Source: Gammaproteobacteria bacterium (lineage in GTDB: Bacteria > Pseudomonadota > Gammaproteobacteria > Pseudomonadales > Azotimanducaceae). Taken from it: a stretch of DNA of 38,447 nucleotides. Below the pieces are notes generated by a model, which saw only the letters and a list, made by a program, of their open reading frames with translations, was not told the DNA's origin and did not search any database. The translations under genes were made by a program, and so were the position numbers. Shown here one piece after another: positions 18,112 to 26,098 of this stretch (positions are counted from its first letter, which is position 1; every line of letters begins with the position of its first letter). Location: contig JASJXV010000014.1 in assembly GCA_030123805.1 (NCBI GenBank), forward strand, positions 1 to 38,447, given 5' to 3'.

Positions 18112-19983
18112 CTATCGGAGCAGATATTCGTCGATTATCTGCCTGGCTACAGGCGCTGCGAACTTACTCCCACCACCACCATTCTCAATTAGAACAGCCA
18201 ATGCTATCCTCGGTTCATCAACCGGAGCGAATGCCACGAACCATGCATGTTTTCGCAATCGTTCATCCAGCTCCTCTGCCTCGTATTCTTCTCCTTGCTT
18301 TATTCCAACGACCTGAGCCGTCCCGGATTTCCCTGCCATTTGATACTCTATGCCCCGGCCAATGTATGCCCAGGCTGTGCCATTTTCACCGAAGCCCTGA
18401 TTACCGCGGTGAACGACCATCGACATGGCCTCAATGACCGTCTCCCAATTCCTTGAATCCCATTGGGGAACATTTGTTATTGGCATACGCCCACTTCCCG
18501 ACACAGGCATAATCTCTGTATTCATTAGTAATCTGGGCCGTACCCATCGACCACGGTTAGCAAGAACCGTCACTGCGGTCGCCATTTGAAGAGGCGTTAC
18601 CAGAATACTTCCCTGTCCGATGCCGATGTTCACTGTATCTCCAGGAAACCAGGCTTCTCCTCTGGCTTTTAATTTCCATTCTCGTGATGGCAGCAACCCG
18701 TTTCTTGCTTCAGGCAGATCAAGCCCGGTGTTACGACCAAACCCGAACAACTTGAAATACTCGGAAATTGTATCAATACCCATTCTTACGGCTAACTGGT
18801 AAAAATACACATTGCATGAGCGATAAATCGCCTTTTGCAAATTGACGCTGCCATGCCCTCCAGGACTGTTTTTGGTCCAGTTCCAGTCTCTGTACAAGCG
18901 TTCATTGTTGGACAACTTAAACCAGCCAGGGTCCTGGATTGTGTAATCCGCATTGATCACCTGGTTTTCGAGGGCTGCCAGCGCAAGAAACGGTTTCAAA
19001 GTCGATCCAGGTTCATACTGGCCCTGCAATGCCCTGTTAAACAAAGGTACATCGATCGAATCTCTCAATTCGCTGTAAGTTTTCCGATCAATCCCGCTGA
19101 TAAATAAATTGGGGTCGTAGGAGGGATTGCTGACCAGTACCAGTATACCCCCCGTGGATGGTTCAATAGCCACGACGGCACCCCTACGGCCTGCCAGGGC
19201 GTCAATGGCAACCGCCTGTAACCTTGAGTCGACATGCAGCGTCAAGTTGATACCGGGAACCGGGAGCTTTTTATCCAGCTCTTGCATGACTTTCCCTCGG
19301 GCATTCGATTCCACCCGTCGATACCCTACTTTTCCAAGCAACAACTTTTCATAATATTTTTCTACACCGATCTTGCCGATGTGGTCCGTGCCCGAATATG
19401 CAATCTGGTCCAATCGTTGCAGATCTTCTGCATTTATTCGACGTACCGAACCCACGGCATGGGACATGAACGCCCCCATAGGATAGTGGCGAACCAACCG
19501 CGCTTCCACCTCAACGCCAGGTAGGTCATAGAGATTGACAGAGATTCTCGCGATCTCTTCTTCCGTGAGCTTGAGCCTGAGCGGCACCGACTCAAATGGC
19601 CGACGCTGCCCGTCCATGCGTTTTCTGAATGCCCTGATTTGATTATCGGTGATAGGAATGATCGCTCGGATTCGCGTAATAGTTGCGTCAATGTTTACTG
19701 CTCGCTCTTTGACAATGGTCAGTATCTTCGCGGGAACATTGTCTGCAATGAGTCGCTTATTCCGATCATAAATGAGACCACGCTTCGGTGGCAGGGATTG
19801 TATATGAATACGATTCTTATCGGATAAGGTGGTATAAACGCCATGTTGGATGATCTGAAGATAGAACATCCTCGCCACCAAAATAGCCGTTAATGCCAGC
19901 AGCAGGCCAAAGCCAATCACTACGCGATCGATAAAGATCTGCCTTTCGGTAGAGTGATCTTTAAGAGTTAGAGGCTCGGCCAT
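18112..19983 (-). CDS. mrdA: Penicillin-binding protein 2 (elongation transpeptidase)
   Basis: This inner-membrane class B PBP crosslinks lateral-wall peptidoglycan and forms a complex with RodA. The protein has 623 aa (E. coli 633). An N-terminal membrane helix is at about 20-43. The pedestal domain includes PKRGLIYDRN (66-75). Transpeptidase motifs are STLK (327-330), SCN (389-391) and KSGT (552-555). The SxN box and KSGT box are typical for PBP2. It starts 15 nt after rlmH, in the conserved rsfS-rlmH-mrdA-rodA order. Confidence 0.97.
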   Translation of the reverse strand: MAEPLTLKDHSTERQIFIDRVVIGFGLLLALTAILVARMFYLQIIQHGVYTTLSDKNRIHIQSLPPKRGLIYDRNKRLIADNVPAKILTIVKERAVNIDATITRIRAIIPITDNQIRAFRKRMDGQRRPFESVPLRLKLTEEEIARISVNLYDLPGVEVEARLVRHYPMGAFMSHAVGSVRRINAEDLQRLDQIAYSGTDHIGKIGVEKYYEKLLLGKVGYRRVESNARGKVMQELDKKLPVPGINLTLHVDSRLQAVAIDALAGRRGAVVAIEPSTGGILVLVSNPSYDPNLFISGIDRKTYSELRDSIDVPLFNRALQGQYEPGSTLKPFLALAALENQVINADYTIQDPGWFKLSNNERLYRDWNWTKNSPGGHGSVNLQKAIYRSCNVYFYQLAVRMGIDTISEYFKLFGFGRNTGLDLPEARNGLLPSREWKLKARGEAWFPGDTVNIGIGQGSILVTPLQMATAVTVLANRGRWVRPRLLMNTEIMPVSGSGRMPITNVPQWDSRNWETVIEAMSMVVHRGNQGFGENGTAWAYIGRGIEYQMAGKSGTAQVVGIKQGEEYEAEELDERLRKHAWFVAFAPVDEPRIALAVLIENGGGGSKFAAPVARQIIDEYLLR

Positions 19984-19998
19984 TTGATTCCGTATTTT

Positions 19999-20469
19999 CT
20001 ATTCACGATGATAAGGATGTCCTCTGGAATAACTCCAGGCTCTATACAACTGCTCAGCTATCAATATTCTGACTAACATGTGTGGGAATGTCATGTTGGA
20101 AAGCGACCATTTCTGACTCGCTCGGTCAAGGCACGCCTCAGATAATCCGTCCGGGCCGCCAACCATTAGACAAACATGTGAATGATTCGCCTGCCATGTC
20201 TCTATCTGCGCCGCTAGCGTGGCAGTGGACCAGGCTTGCCCTGTTAACTCAAGGGCAACAACATACGCCCCTGCAGGAATCGCAGCTAACATTCGAGCAC
20301 CTTCCTTCTCCAATATCTTATCTGTGTTGCTGCTTTTTGACCGCTTCTCAACGGATATTTCTATTAGTTCAAGTGTACAGTTACCCCGAATTCTTTTGGC
20401 ATATTCGTTGTAACCATCACTAATCCATGCGGGCGGCCGGGTTCCAACAGCAAGTATGCTGATAATCAT
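19999..20469 (-). CDS. rlmH: 23S rRNA pseudouridine-1915 N3-methyltransferase
   Basis: This SPOUT-family methylase acts on helix 69 of assembled 70S ribosomes. The protein has 156 aa (E. coli 155). The N-terminus is MIISILAVGTRPPAW. The SAM-binding knot contains LMVGGPDGLSEA, and the C-terminus has the invariant RAWSYSRGHPYHR. It lies 41 nt after rsfS and 15 nt before mrdA. Confidence 0.97.
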   Translation of the reverse strand: MIISILAVGTRPPAWISDGYNEYAKRIRGNCTLELIEISVEKRSKSSNTDKILEKEGARMLAAIPAGAYVVALELTGQAWSTATLAAQIETWQANHSHVCLMVGGPDGLSEACLDRASQKWSLSNMTFPHMLVRILIAEQLYRAWSYSRGHPYHRE

Positions 20470-20510
20470 GTGGTTGGATCATCTACCGACAATGTTGCCG
20501 AGTAGCATTG

Positions 20511-20867
20511 TCAAAATTGCTTATCTGGATGAAAGTTCTCGATGTCAAACTGGCCCCATAATCGCTCCAGGTCATAAAATTCCCTGGTTCCGGGTAACAT
20601 GACATGTACCAGCACATCGACCAGATCAATCAAGACCCATTCTGCTGTGTCCTCCCCTTCAACACCGAAGGGTTGCACACCGTTATCTTTGCATTTGACT
20701 ACTACACTTTCCACCAGCGATTTAACATGTCGATTTGACGTACCACTTACAATAACCATGTAATCAGTAATATCAGTCATCTCTGTCACGTCGAGGCATT
20801 TAATCTCTTTACCTTTCAAGTCTTCAAGTGCATCAACTACGAGTTGTTTCAGTTCTTCAGACAACAT
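20511..20867 (-). CDS. rsfS: Ribosomal silencing factor RsfS
   Basis: RsfS binds L14 and blocks subunit joining when nutrients are scarce. The protein has 118 aa. Characteristic blocks are DYMVIVSGTSNRHVKSLVESV and the C-terminal GEDTAEWVLIDLVDVLVHVMLPGTREFYDLERLW. It lies between nadD (35 nt) and rlmH (41 nt), the usual arrangement. Confidence 0.97.
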   Translation of the reverse strand: MLSEELKQLVVDALEDLKGKEIKCLDVTEMTDITDYMVIVSGTSNRHVKSLVESVVVKCKDNGVQPFGVEGEDTAEWVLIDLVDVLVHVMLPGTREFYDLERLWGQFDIENFHPDKQF

Positions 20868-20902
20868 AATTCCTCATATTTTTTATCAGCAAAAAGACGC
20901 TT

Positions 20903-21565
20903 CTATGCGTCTGTTCCTGACTTATAAACCCCGTTTTTCAGGATAAAATCCGCTACCAGATCCGGTAATAAATATCGCACGGATCGACCATTTGCAACAA
21001 ATTGCCTTATTTGACTGGCTGAAATGTTCAATTGCGTGAGGCTAATCCGTAGCACGCTGCCAGAGGGTGTTTCCAGTAGCGGTGCTCTGGCATGCACTTC
21101 ACACTCATTCAACAATCGGGCAAGGTCTGGCACCATCTCCTCCAACAGGTTATCCCAGCCAGGTCGATCTAATACCAGGATATGAGCCAGGTTGATTATC
21201 TCCTCCCACCTGTACCATTCAGATAGGGTAAGGAATGAGTCAACTCCCAATGCAAGAACAACAGGTACTGCAGATCCGAACTCCTCTCGCAAGGAAGCAA
21301 GTGTATCAACCATGTAGGATGGTCCTGGGCGATTACACTCTCGTTCATCAATCTCCAGCAAGGGTTCTTTGGCAACAGCTAATCTGAGCATCTCCAGACG
21401 CTGTTCCAGGGTACACACAGATGGTTCTCGATGCGCTGGCTGACTGGCAGGAATTAAACGCACTGATGCCAGTTCCAGATATTCCGCCACTTCTATTGCT
21501 GAACGCAGATGACCCATGTGGACCGGGTCAAATGTCCCGCCAAAAACCGCTATTCCCCGCCGCAT
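20903..21565 (-). CDS. nadD: Nicotinate-nucleotide adenylyltransferase
   Basis: NadD joins ATP and nicotinate mononucleotide to make deamido-NAD. The protein has 220 aa (E. coli 213). The nucleotidyltransferase motif GGTFDPVHMGHLR is at 9-21, and the C-terminal ISASQIR (about 189-195) is the second ATP-binding motif. ATG 21565 is preceded by AGGTG 5 nt upstream. Repeat family B copy 1 ends only about 20 nt before the start, so any transcript from proA would carry it in the nadD leader. Confidence 0.96.
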   Translation of the reverse strand: MRRGIAVFGGTFDPVHMGHLRSAIEVAEYLELASVRLIPASQPAHREPSVCTLEQRLEMLRLAVAKEPLLEIDERECNRPGPSYMVDTLASLREEFGSAVPVVLALGVDSFLTLSEWYRWEEIINLAHILVLDRPGWDNLLEEMVPDLARLLNECEVHARAPLLETPSGSVLRISLTQLNISASQIRQFVANGRSVRYLLPDLVADFILKNGVYKSGTDA

Positions 21566-21585
21566 TCATTCACCTGGCTAATTCC

Positions 21586-21607
21586 TGTCCGGATGCGGTC
21601 CACCGGA
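21586..21607 (-). repeat. repeat family B, copy 1 (short core)
   Basis: This 22-bp core starts TGTCCGGATGCGG and ends TCCACCGGA. It differs by one base from the same core in copies 2 and 3. It can fold with TCCGG/CCGGA arms around a 10-nt loop. It sits in the nadD leader, inverted relative to copy 2 in the same 186-bp proA-nadD gap, so the pair could form a larger hairpin like the terminal repeats of a miniature element. Confidence 0.65.
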
Positions 21608-21687
21608 AACTGATAAATTTGACCATTATTCATCACTCTTTGAAATAGTTAGGCATATAAAACAACCACATACGATGGATCTAACTC

Positions 21688-21745
21688 CTGCGATCTTTGC
21701 ATCCGGTGGGCTGCATCCGGTGGGCCGCATCCGGACAACAACCAG
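21688..21745 (+). repeat. repeat family B, copy 2 with 14-bp tandem expansion
   Basis: This 58-bp copy runs from CTGCGATC to CAACAACCAG. It contains GCATCCGGTGGGC(T/C) twice in tandem (21699-21712 and 21713-21726), and the octamer GCATCCGG three times at 14-bp spacing. Apart from the one extra 14-bp unit it matches the reverse complement of copy 3 (31404-31447) at all but one position. It lies between proA and nadD. Confidence 0.8.
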
Positions 21746-21751
21746 GTGTTC

Positions 21752-23008
21752 TCATTCTCGAATTTGCCCGTCTCCAAAAACAATAAATTTTTGCGATGTC
21801 AAACCCTCGAGACCAACGGGGCCTCTGGCGTGCAACTTACCCGTTGAAATTCCTATTTCTGCGCCCAGTCCATACTCAAATCCGTCCGCAAATCGTGTGG
21901 ATGCATTGATCATTACCGAACTGGAATCCACTTCCCTCAGGAAGCGTCGCCCGCTGCTAATATTCTCTGTGACTATGGCATCGGTATGTTGGGAGCCATA
22001 CTCATTGATATGAGAAATCGCTGCATCCAGGTTATCCACTATTTTGATAGAGAGAATCGGCGCAAGATACTCGGTATGCCAATCATCCTCTGATGCTTCA
22101 CCAACATCGGGCAGTATAGCTCTGGTTCTTTTACAACCTCGTAACTCCACGTTCTCCTGCACGTACATTTTCTGTAATTCAGGCAAGACACTACGGGCAA
22201 TCCCAGCTGCTACCAACAGTGTCTCCATGGTATTACATACTCCATAGCGGTTGGTTTTCGCATTGAACGCTATGCGCAAAGCTTTTTCCTTATCTGCCTG
22301 ATCATCAATGTAAACATGGCAGATACCATCCAGATGCTTGATAACAGGAATCTTCGCCTGGTCGCTTATTCTCTTAATAAGCCCTTTACCACCCCGAGGA
22401 ACTATGACATCGACATATTGATCCATGGTGATCAGTTGACCGACAGCAGCCCGATCGGTGGTATTGACGAGTTGCACGGCCATTTCCGGCAGTTCGGCCT
22501 TCTGAAGACCCGCGGTGATACAATCTGCAAGCGCCCTGTTGGAATTTATCGCTTCAGAACCGCCTCTCAAAATAGTGGCATTACCGGCCTTCAGACACAA
22601 ACTCGCGGCCTCAATAGTCACATTTGGCCGACTTTCGTAAATTATGCCGATCACACCGAGAGGGACTCGCATTCGGCCCACCTGGATACCACTCGGTTGA
22701 AATCCAAGATTAGATATCTCACCCACCGGGTCGGGTAATGCACATACCTGGTTCAATCCTTCAATCATCGCATCAATGCGTACGTTGGTGAGTTCCAATC
22801 TATCCAGAAATGCACCATCCACGCCTTTGGCTGCCGCGATATCAAGATCTTTTCTGTTTTCAATTACCAGTGACTCCCGCGTACCTGCGATAGCAAGAGC
22901 AGTTTCCGCCAGCACTTTATTTTTTTCGGCGGTAGTAGCCGATGCCATTCGCCGGGAAGCCTGACGCGCTGCCTGTCCCAGCTTTTGCATATAGTCATTT
23001 TGACTCAT
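21752..23008 (-). CDS. proA: Gamma-glutamyl phosphate reductase
   Basis: ProA reduces gamma-glutamyl phosphate to glutamate semialdehyde with NADPH in proline synthesis. From ATG 23008 it has 418 aa (E. coli 417). The frame also opens at GTG 23029, adding seven residues; comparison with family N-termini (xxYMxxLGxAAR) favours 23008. The catalytic cysteine is in [14 protein letters not shown], and the late block [25 protein letters not shown] is a ProA signature. It heads the minus-strand run to lipA and diverges from mpg. Confidence 0.96.
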   Translation of the reverse strand: MSQNDYMQKLGQAARQASRRMASATTAEKNKVLAETALAIAGTRESLVIENRKDLDIAAAKGVDGAFLDRLELTNVRIDAMIEGLNQVCALPDPVGEISNLGFQPSGIQVGRMRVPLGVIGIIYESRPNVTIEAASLCLKAGNATILRGGSEAINSNRALADCITAGLQKAELPEMAVQLVNTTDRAAVGQLITMDQYVDVIVPRGGKGLIKRISDQAKIPVIKHLDGICHVYIDDQADKEKALRIAFNAKTNRYGVCNTMETLLVAAGIARSVLPELQKMYVQENVELRGCKRTRAILPDVGEASEDDWHTEYLAPILSIKIVDNLDAAISHINEYGSQHTDAIVTENISSGRRFLREVDSSSVMINASTRFADGFEYGLGAEIGISTGKLHARGPVGLEGLTSQKFIVFGDGQIRE

Positions 23009-23079
23009 ATCATCTACAACCTGATTCACTACATCTCATTTATGCTGGAATTATACCTTAAGCCGGGCATCATACTTAT

Positions 23080-23772
23080 ATGATCTTAAATAACCATTTT
23101 TTTAGTCAACTCCCTCTACAGCTGGCGCAGACGCTCCTGGGAAAAGTACTACGACATCGCTATTACGATGCCCAATCCGGCAATTCCGTGTGGCTCTCAG
23201 CGATGATAATAGAAACCGAAGCCTATTACCTCAAGGATAAGGGAAGCCACTCATCACGGGGTTTCACGGAAAGTCGGAAGGCGATGTTCATGCCTCCCGG
23301 TACCATTTACATGTACTATGCAAGAGGTAGCGACTCTCTGAATTTTAGCGCCAAAGGAGATGGAAACGCGGTTCTGATCAAATCCGGTTATCCCTTCCTG
23401 GATATTCTTTCGCCTGAATCAACCCTATTGGTCATGCAACGACTTAACCCCTCCAATGAGAACAATCGACCCATTACGCGGTTATGCAACGGTCAAACTC
23501 TGTTATGCCGTTCTCTGGGCCTGAAGGTTTCCGATTGGAATCAGAACCAACTGGTAGATGAGAGATTTTATCTGGATGACGTTGGCTACACACCGTTGCA
23601 AATTATCCAGTGCCGGCGTTTGGGTATTTCCCCAGCCAGGGATTCACACCTGCCGTACCGGTTTGTGGATACGAAATATGCCCGACTCTGTACCAGCAAT
23701 CCATTGACGAAGAGAAATTGGCTAGTCGACACGGATTACACGATATTAACTGGACCAGGAACCAATAATTAG
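23080..23772 (+). CDS. mpg: 3-methyladenine DNA glycosylase (AAG/MPG family)
   Basis: This family removes alkylated purines (and hypoxanthine) from DNA to start base-excision repair. The protein has 230 aa, a usual length. Family features are LAQTLLGKVLRH at the start, the catalytic glutamate in IIETEAYY (about residue 49), and the block FMPPGTIYMYYARG (about 85-98). A divergent region replaces the usual ALLIRAxEP stretch with GNAVLIKSGYP. The start is ATG 23080, 71 nt from the divergent proA ATG, with no clear ribosome-binding site. Confidence 0.88.
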   Translation: MILNNHFFSQLPLQLAQTLLGKVLRHRYYDAQSGNSVWLSAMIIETEAYYLKDKGSHSSRGFTESRKAMFMPPGTIYMYYARGSDSLNFSAKGDGNAVLIKSGYPFLDILSPESTLLVMQRLNPSNENNRPITRLCNGQTLLCRSLGLKVSDWNQNQLVDERFYLDDVGYTPLQIIQCRRLGISPARDSHLPYRFVDTKYARLCTSNPLTKRNWLVDTDYTILTGPGTNN

Positions 23773-23903
23773 CAAGAGTGATGGTAAGGGGAAAAGTGGA
23801 ATAGTTGTCAAATTCCAATCCGGTTATTCACTTATTCAAATTTGTTCATTTATCAGGAATCGTATTAAACTCCCTCACCAGCAAAACCAATATGGATTCT
23901 TGA

Positions 23904-24701
23904 TTGGAGCACATTCAAACACTATTTTTAGCCCTTATTCAGGGACTGACCGAATTCTTGCCGATCTCAAGTTCAGCTCATCTGATCCTGCCATTCCAGA
24001 TTCTGGGTTGGCAAGATCAGGGACTGGCGTTTGATGTTGCGGTACATCTGGGATCTCTCGTCGCGGTGGTCTGGTTTCTTCGGCTCGAGATACTCGAAAT
24101 TATCTCCGGGCTCTGGCAGTCATTGCACACCAGGAAACTAAATCGGTACAGCCACCTGGGTCTGATGCTGCTACTGGCCAGTTTGCCTATACTGCCAATC
24201 GGTTACCTGAGCAGAGGATTTGTGGAGACGGAACTACGTGCCGTGGTTGTTATTGCTACTACGACTATCCTGTTCGGTATTCTGCTCGGTCTGGCTGATC
24301 GAACGAAAGACAATGACCTTGATGAATTCTCGATCAACTGGATGCCTGCACTTCTAATCGGGTTTGCACAGTGTCTTGCCTTAATACCCGGCACCTCCCG
24401 ATCGGGAGTCACTATGACAGCCGCATTATTTCTGGGGCTCTCCCGTTCAAATGCGGCCAGATTTTCATTCTTAATGTCAATTCCAGCTATTCTTGGCGCG
24501 GGCACTATTAAGACGATGGATTTGATTGCATCGACGACATCCGTGCAATGGGACTCGTTATTGCTCGGAACTTTTACAGCTGCCATAAGCGCTTATCTGT
24601 GTATCAGACTGTTTGTCGGATATATCAATCAGATTGGTTTTATGCCTTTCGTTATCTATCGATTACTCCTGGGCACTGGCTTATTGATTCTTGTATTCTA
24701 A
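23904..24701 (+). CDS. uppP: Undecaprenyl-diphosphatase (BacA/UppP)
   Basis: UppP dephosphorylates C55-PP to recycle the lipid carrier for cell-wall synthesis; overexpression gives bacitracin tolerance. The protein has 265 aa with about eight hydrophobic helices. The two catalytic blocks are GLTEFLPISSSAHLIL (14-29) and PGTSRSGVTMTAALFLGLSR (about 155-174). The start is TTG 23904, because the nearby ATG leads at once to a stop and the family N-terminus (M-xxxxLxALIQGLTEFLP) fits here. It lies apart from the wall-synthesis genes at 13.7-20 kb. Confidence 0.95.
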   Translation: MEHIQTLFLALIQGLTEFLPISSSAHLILPFQILGWQDQGLAFDVAVHLGSLVAVVWFLRLEILEIISGLWQSLHTRKLNRYSHLGLMLLLASLPILPIGYLSRGFVETELRAVVVIATTTILFGILLGLADRTKDNDLDEFSINWMPALLIGFAQCLALIPGTSRSGVTMTAALFLGLSRSNAARFSFLMSIPAILGAGTIKTMDLIASTTSVQWDSLLLGTFTAAISAYLCIRLFVGYINQIGFMPFVIYRLLLGTGLLILVF

Positions 24702-24849
24702 GGTTCATATATCCGCTCTGTATTCTTGTTCAGGTCGGCTGGATCATGGTAGGTCTGCTGCATGTTGAAGATAACTCTCCTGCACCGAAGTTGTTCTGGT
24801 GTTTACAATCAGCATGACAAGGGTTACAAGATCGTTTACAAGATCACAT

Positions 24850-24878
24850 TTGTCATGCCGTTAATTTAGGACTATATT
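24850..24878 (+). promoter_or_regulatory. sigma70-type promoter for the rquA-like gene
   Basis: TTGTCA (24850-24855, 5 of 6) and TATATT (24873-24878, 5 of 6) are separated by exactly 17 nt. The predicted start is near 24885, giving a leader of about 165 nt. The -35 is part of the inverted repeat GCATGACAA...TTGTCATGC, and the two TTACAAGATC repeats lie just upstream of it at 12-bp spacing, a plausible activator or repressor site. Confidence 0.6.
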
Positions 24879-24956
24879 GGCGCCCAATCGCAGCAAGCTA
24901 CTTGTGAAATTCACTGACTGAATTGGACCGGACTGGTCATCAAGAGACAGTTACGC

Positions 24957-24984
24957 CTGGTAATCGGGCAAGACTGATTACCAG
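24957..24984 (+). promoter_or_regulatory. perfect 9-bp inverted repeat in the leader
   Basis: CTGGTAATC (24957-24965) and GATTACCAG (24976-24984) are exact complements around a 10-nt loop. It lies about 75 nt after the predicted transcription start and 67 nt before the ATG. It could be a protein-binding site on DNA or a stable leader hairpin; no T-run follows, so it is not a standard terminator. Confidence 0.55.
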
Positions 24985-25051
24985 CTATGGTGTATGATAT
25001 CCGGCCCCAGTAGTTTACTCTCATTCGTGTTACATAAGGATAAGAAGATCG

Positions 25052-25867
25052 ATGCTAGAGCAGTCGCAACAACGTGAACCTCGTCAGCAACCGGTACATA
25101 TGGAGCAACCAGCCAGTAAGGAACCGACTTTCTCGGCAAATGAATCGGCGCGTAACGATGCTTTTTCAGGTATATGGACGAAAGAACTCAATGACGTTTT
25201 TGCGGGGATCGCAAAATACTATGACACCGCAAACCATGTAGCCAGTCTCGGGCTCTGGAACTGGTTCAAATCCAGCTTCATTGCAACGATCGATGTCAGA
25301 CCTGGGGATAAGGTGCTCGACGTATGCGCCGGTACCATGGCTGTCAGCATCGCGCTGCTACAGAAGGAACCCAATCTTGATGTCCATGCCGTGGATAGAA
25401 GCGCCGAGATGCTCGCGGTGGGTACACGAAAAACTAAAAAACTGGGCATTGTGATCACCCCTGAAATCAGCGATGTACATCAACTACCCTATCCTGATAA
25501 CACATTCGACCTGGTGACAATTCAATATGCATCACGTCATTTACAGGTCATAGATGTGTTTACGGAAATAGAACGGGTGCTGGTTCCTGGCGGTCACTTT
25601 TATCACTGCGACATGTTGCGGCCAGGCAACAAAATAGTAGAAATACTCTACTACACTTACTTGAGAGCCTGCTTGAATTTTACCGCCTTCCTGTTTCGCA
25701 GCAATCCTGCTGCTCAGAACCTAAAAAAGTATTTTATAGACGCACTGCAGATGTTCTATTCCGCGGCAGAACTGACCAGCCTGCTGGAAGATATCGGCTT
25801 CAAGTCAGTGCGTAGCAGATCCCTGCTTTTTGGCATGATTGGTATTCACAAAGCCATGAAGGCATAG
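25052..25867 (+). CDS. rquA: Divergent UbiE-like methyltransferase, candidate rhodoquinone biosynthesis protein RquA
   Basis: The protein has 271 aa. A Q/E/P-rich extension of about 35 residues precedes a class I SAM-methyltransferase fold of the UbiE/COQ5 type: AKYYDTANHVASLGLWNW (about 54-71), motif I VLDVCAGTMAV (about 89-99), LPYPDNTFDLV, then RVLVPGGHFYHCDM and a C-terminal GMIGIHKAMKA. It departs from true UbiE at several usually conserved places: motif I ends GTM rather than GTG, FGLRNV is replaced by YASRHL, and LEFSKP by CDMLRP. RquA is a known UbiE-related enzyme that converts ubiquinone to rhodoquinone, and the next four genes are fumarate reductase, the enzyme that uses rhodoquinol. 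The function is inferred from divergence plus context; an ordinary quinone or unrelated methyltransferase remains possible. It has its own promoter. Confidence 0.65.
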   Translation: MLEQSQQREPRQQPVHMEQPASKEPTFSANESARNDAFSGIWTKELNDVFAGIAKYYDTANHVASLGLWNWFKSSFIATIDVRPGDKVLDVCAGTMAVSIALLQKEPNLDVHAVDRSAEMLAVGTRKTKKLGIVITPEISDVHQLPYPDNTFDLVTIQYASRHLQVIDVFTEIERVLVPGGHFYHCDMLRPGNKIVEILYYTYLRACLNFTAFLFRSNPAAQNLKKYFIDALQMFYSAAELTSLLEDIGFKSVRSRSLLFGMIGIHKAMKA

Positions 25868-25911
25868 TGGAACTACTTGAATCCAGAACCTGTTAATTAT
25901 TATGTTCAGGC

Positions 25912-25952
25912 TTGACGGAAGTCATATTAAACCACACCAATTATGGTTTAAT
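25912..25952 (+). promoter_or_regulatory. candidate FNR/Anr-activated frd promoter with operator-like inverted repeat
   Basis: TTGAC-GGAA-GTCAT (25912-25925) matches the FNR half-site pattern TTGAT-N4-ATCAA at 7 of 10 positions. A -10 box TTTAAT (25947-25952, 5 of 6) predicts a start near 25959, placing the FNR-like centre about 41 nt upstream, the spacing of class II FNR promoters. ATTAAACCA (25926-25934) and TGGTTTAAT (25944-25952) form a perfect 9-bp inverted repeat between them that covers the -10. A wider pair, AACCTGTTA (25887) and TAACAGGTT (25971), flanks the unit. Confidence 0.5.
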
Positions 25953-26098
25953 GCATTTTTTTTGCAGCGCTAACAGGTTAATATAGCTGTCACAAAAACC
26001 AGGCCCAGGGAGATGTTCGCAGTTTTCTCAAATTCACAACCTATCTGCAATGGACCTTACCCTGTTCTAAGTCACTTACTATCCAAAAGGCTTTTCGC

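Larger units (their letters stand above)
24702..25051. other. 350-bp regulatory region upstream of the rquA-like gene
   Basis: No gene is seen here. In order it holds GCATGACAA (24812-24820), two direct copies of TTACAAGATC (24824-24833, 24836-24845), and TTGTCATGC (24850-24858), which is the exact complement of the first. A promoter (24850-24878) and a 9-bp perfect hairpin (24957-24984) follow. The first 100 bases after uppP show no terminator with a T-run. Confidence 0.6.

Noticed and set aside
21688-21745. Possible CRISPR remnant because of repeated GCATCCGG units
   Set aside because: The units are 14 bp with no spacers, and no cas gene is present; it is a tandem expansion of a dispersed repeat.
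24702-25051. Known riboswitch in the rquA-like leader
   Set aside because: Only one simple hairpin is present, and no conserved riboswitch core was recognised.
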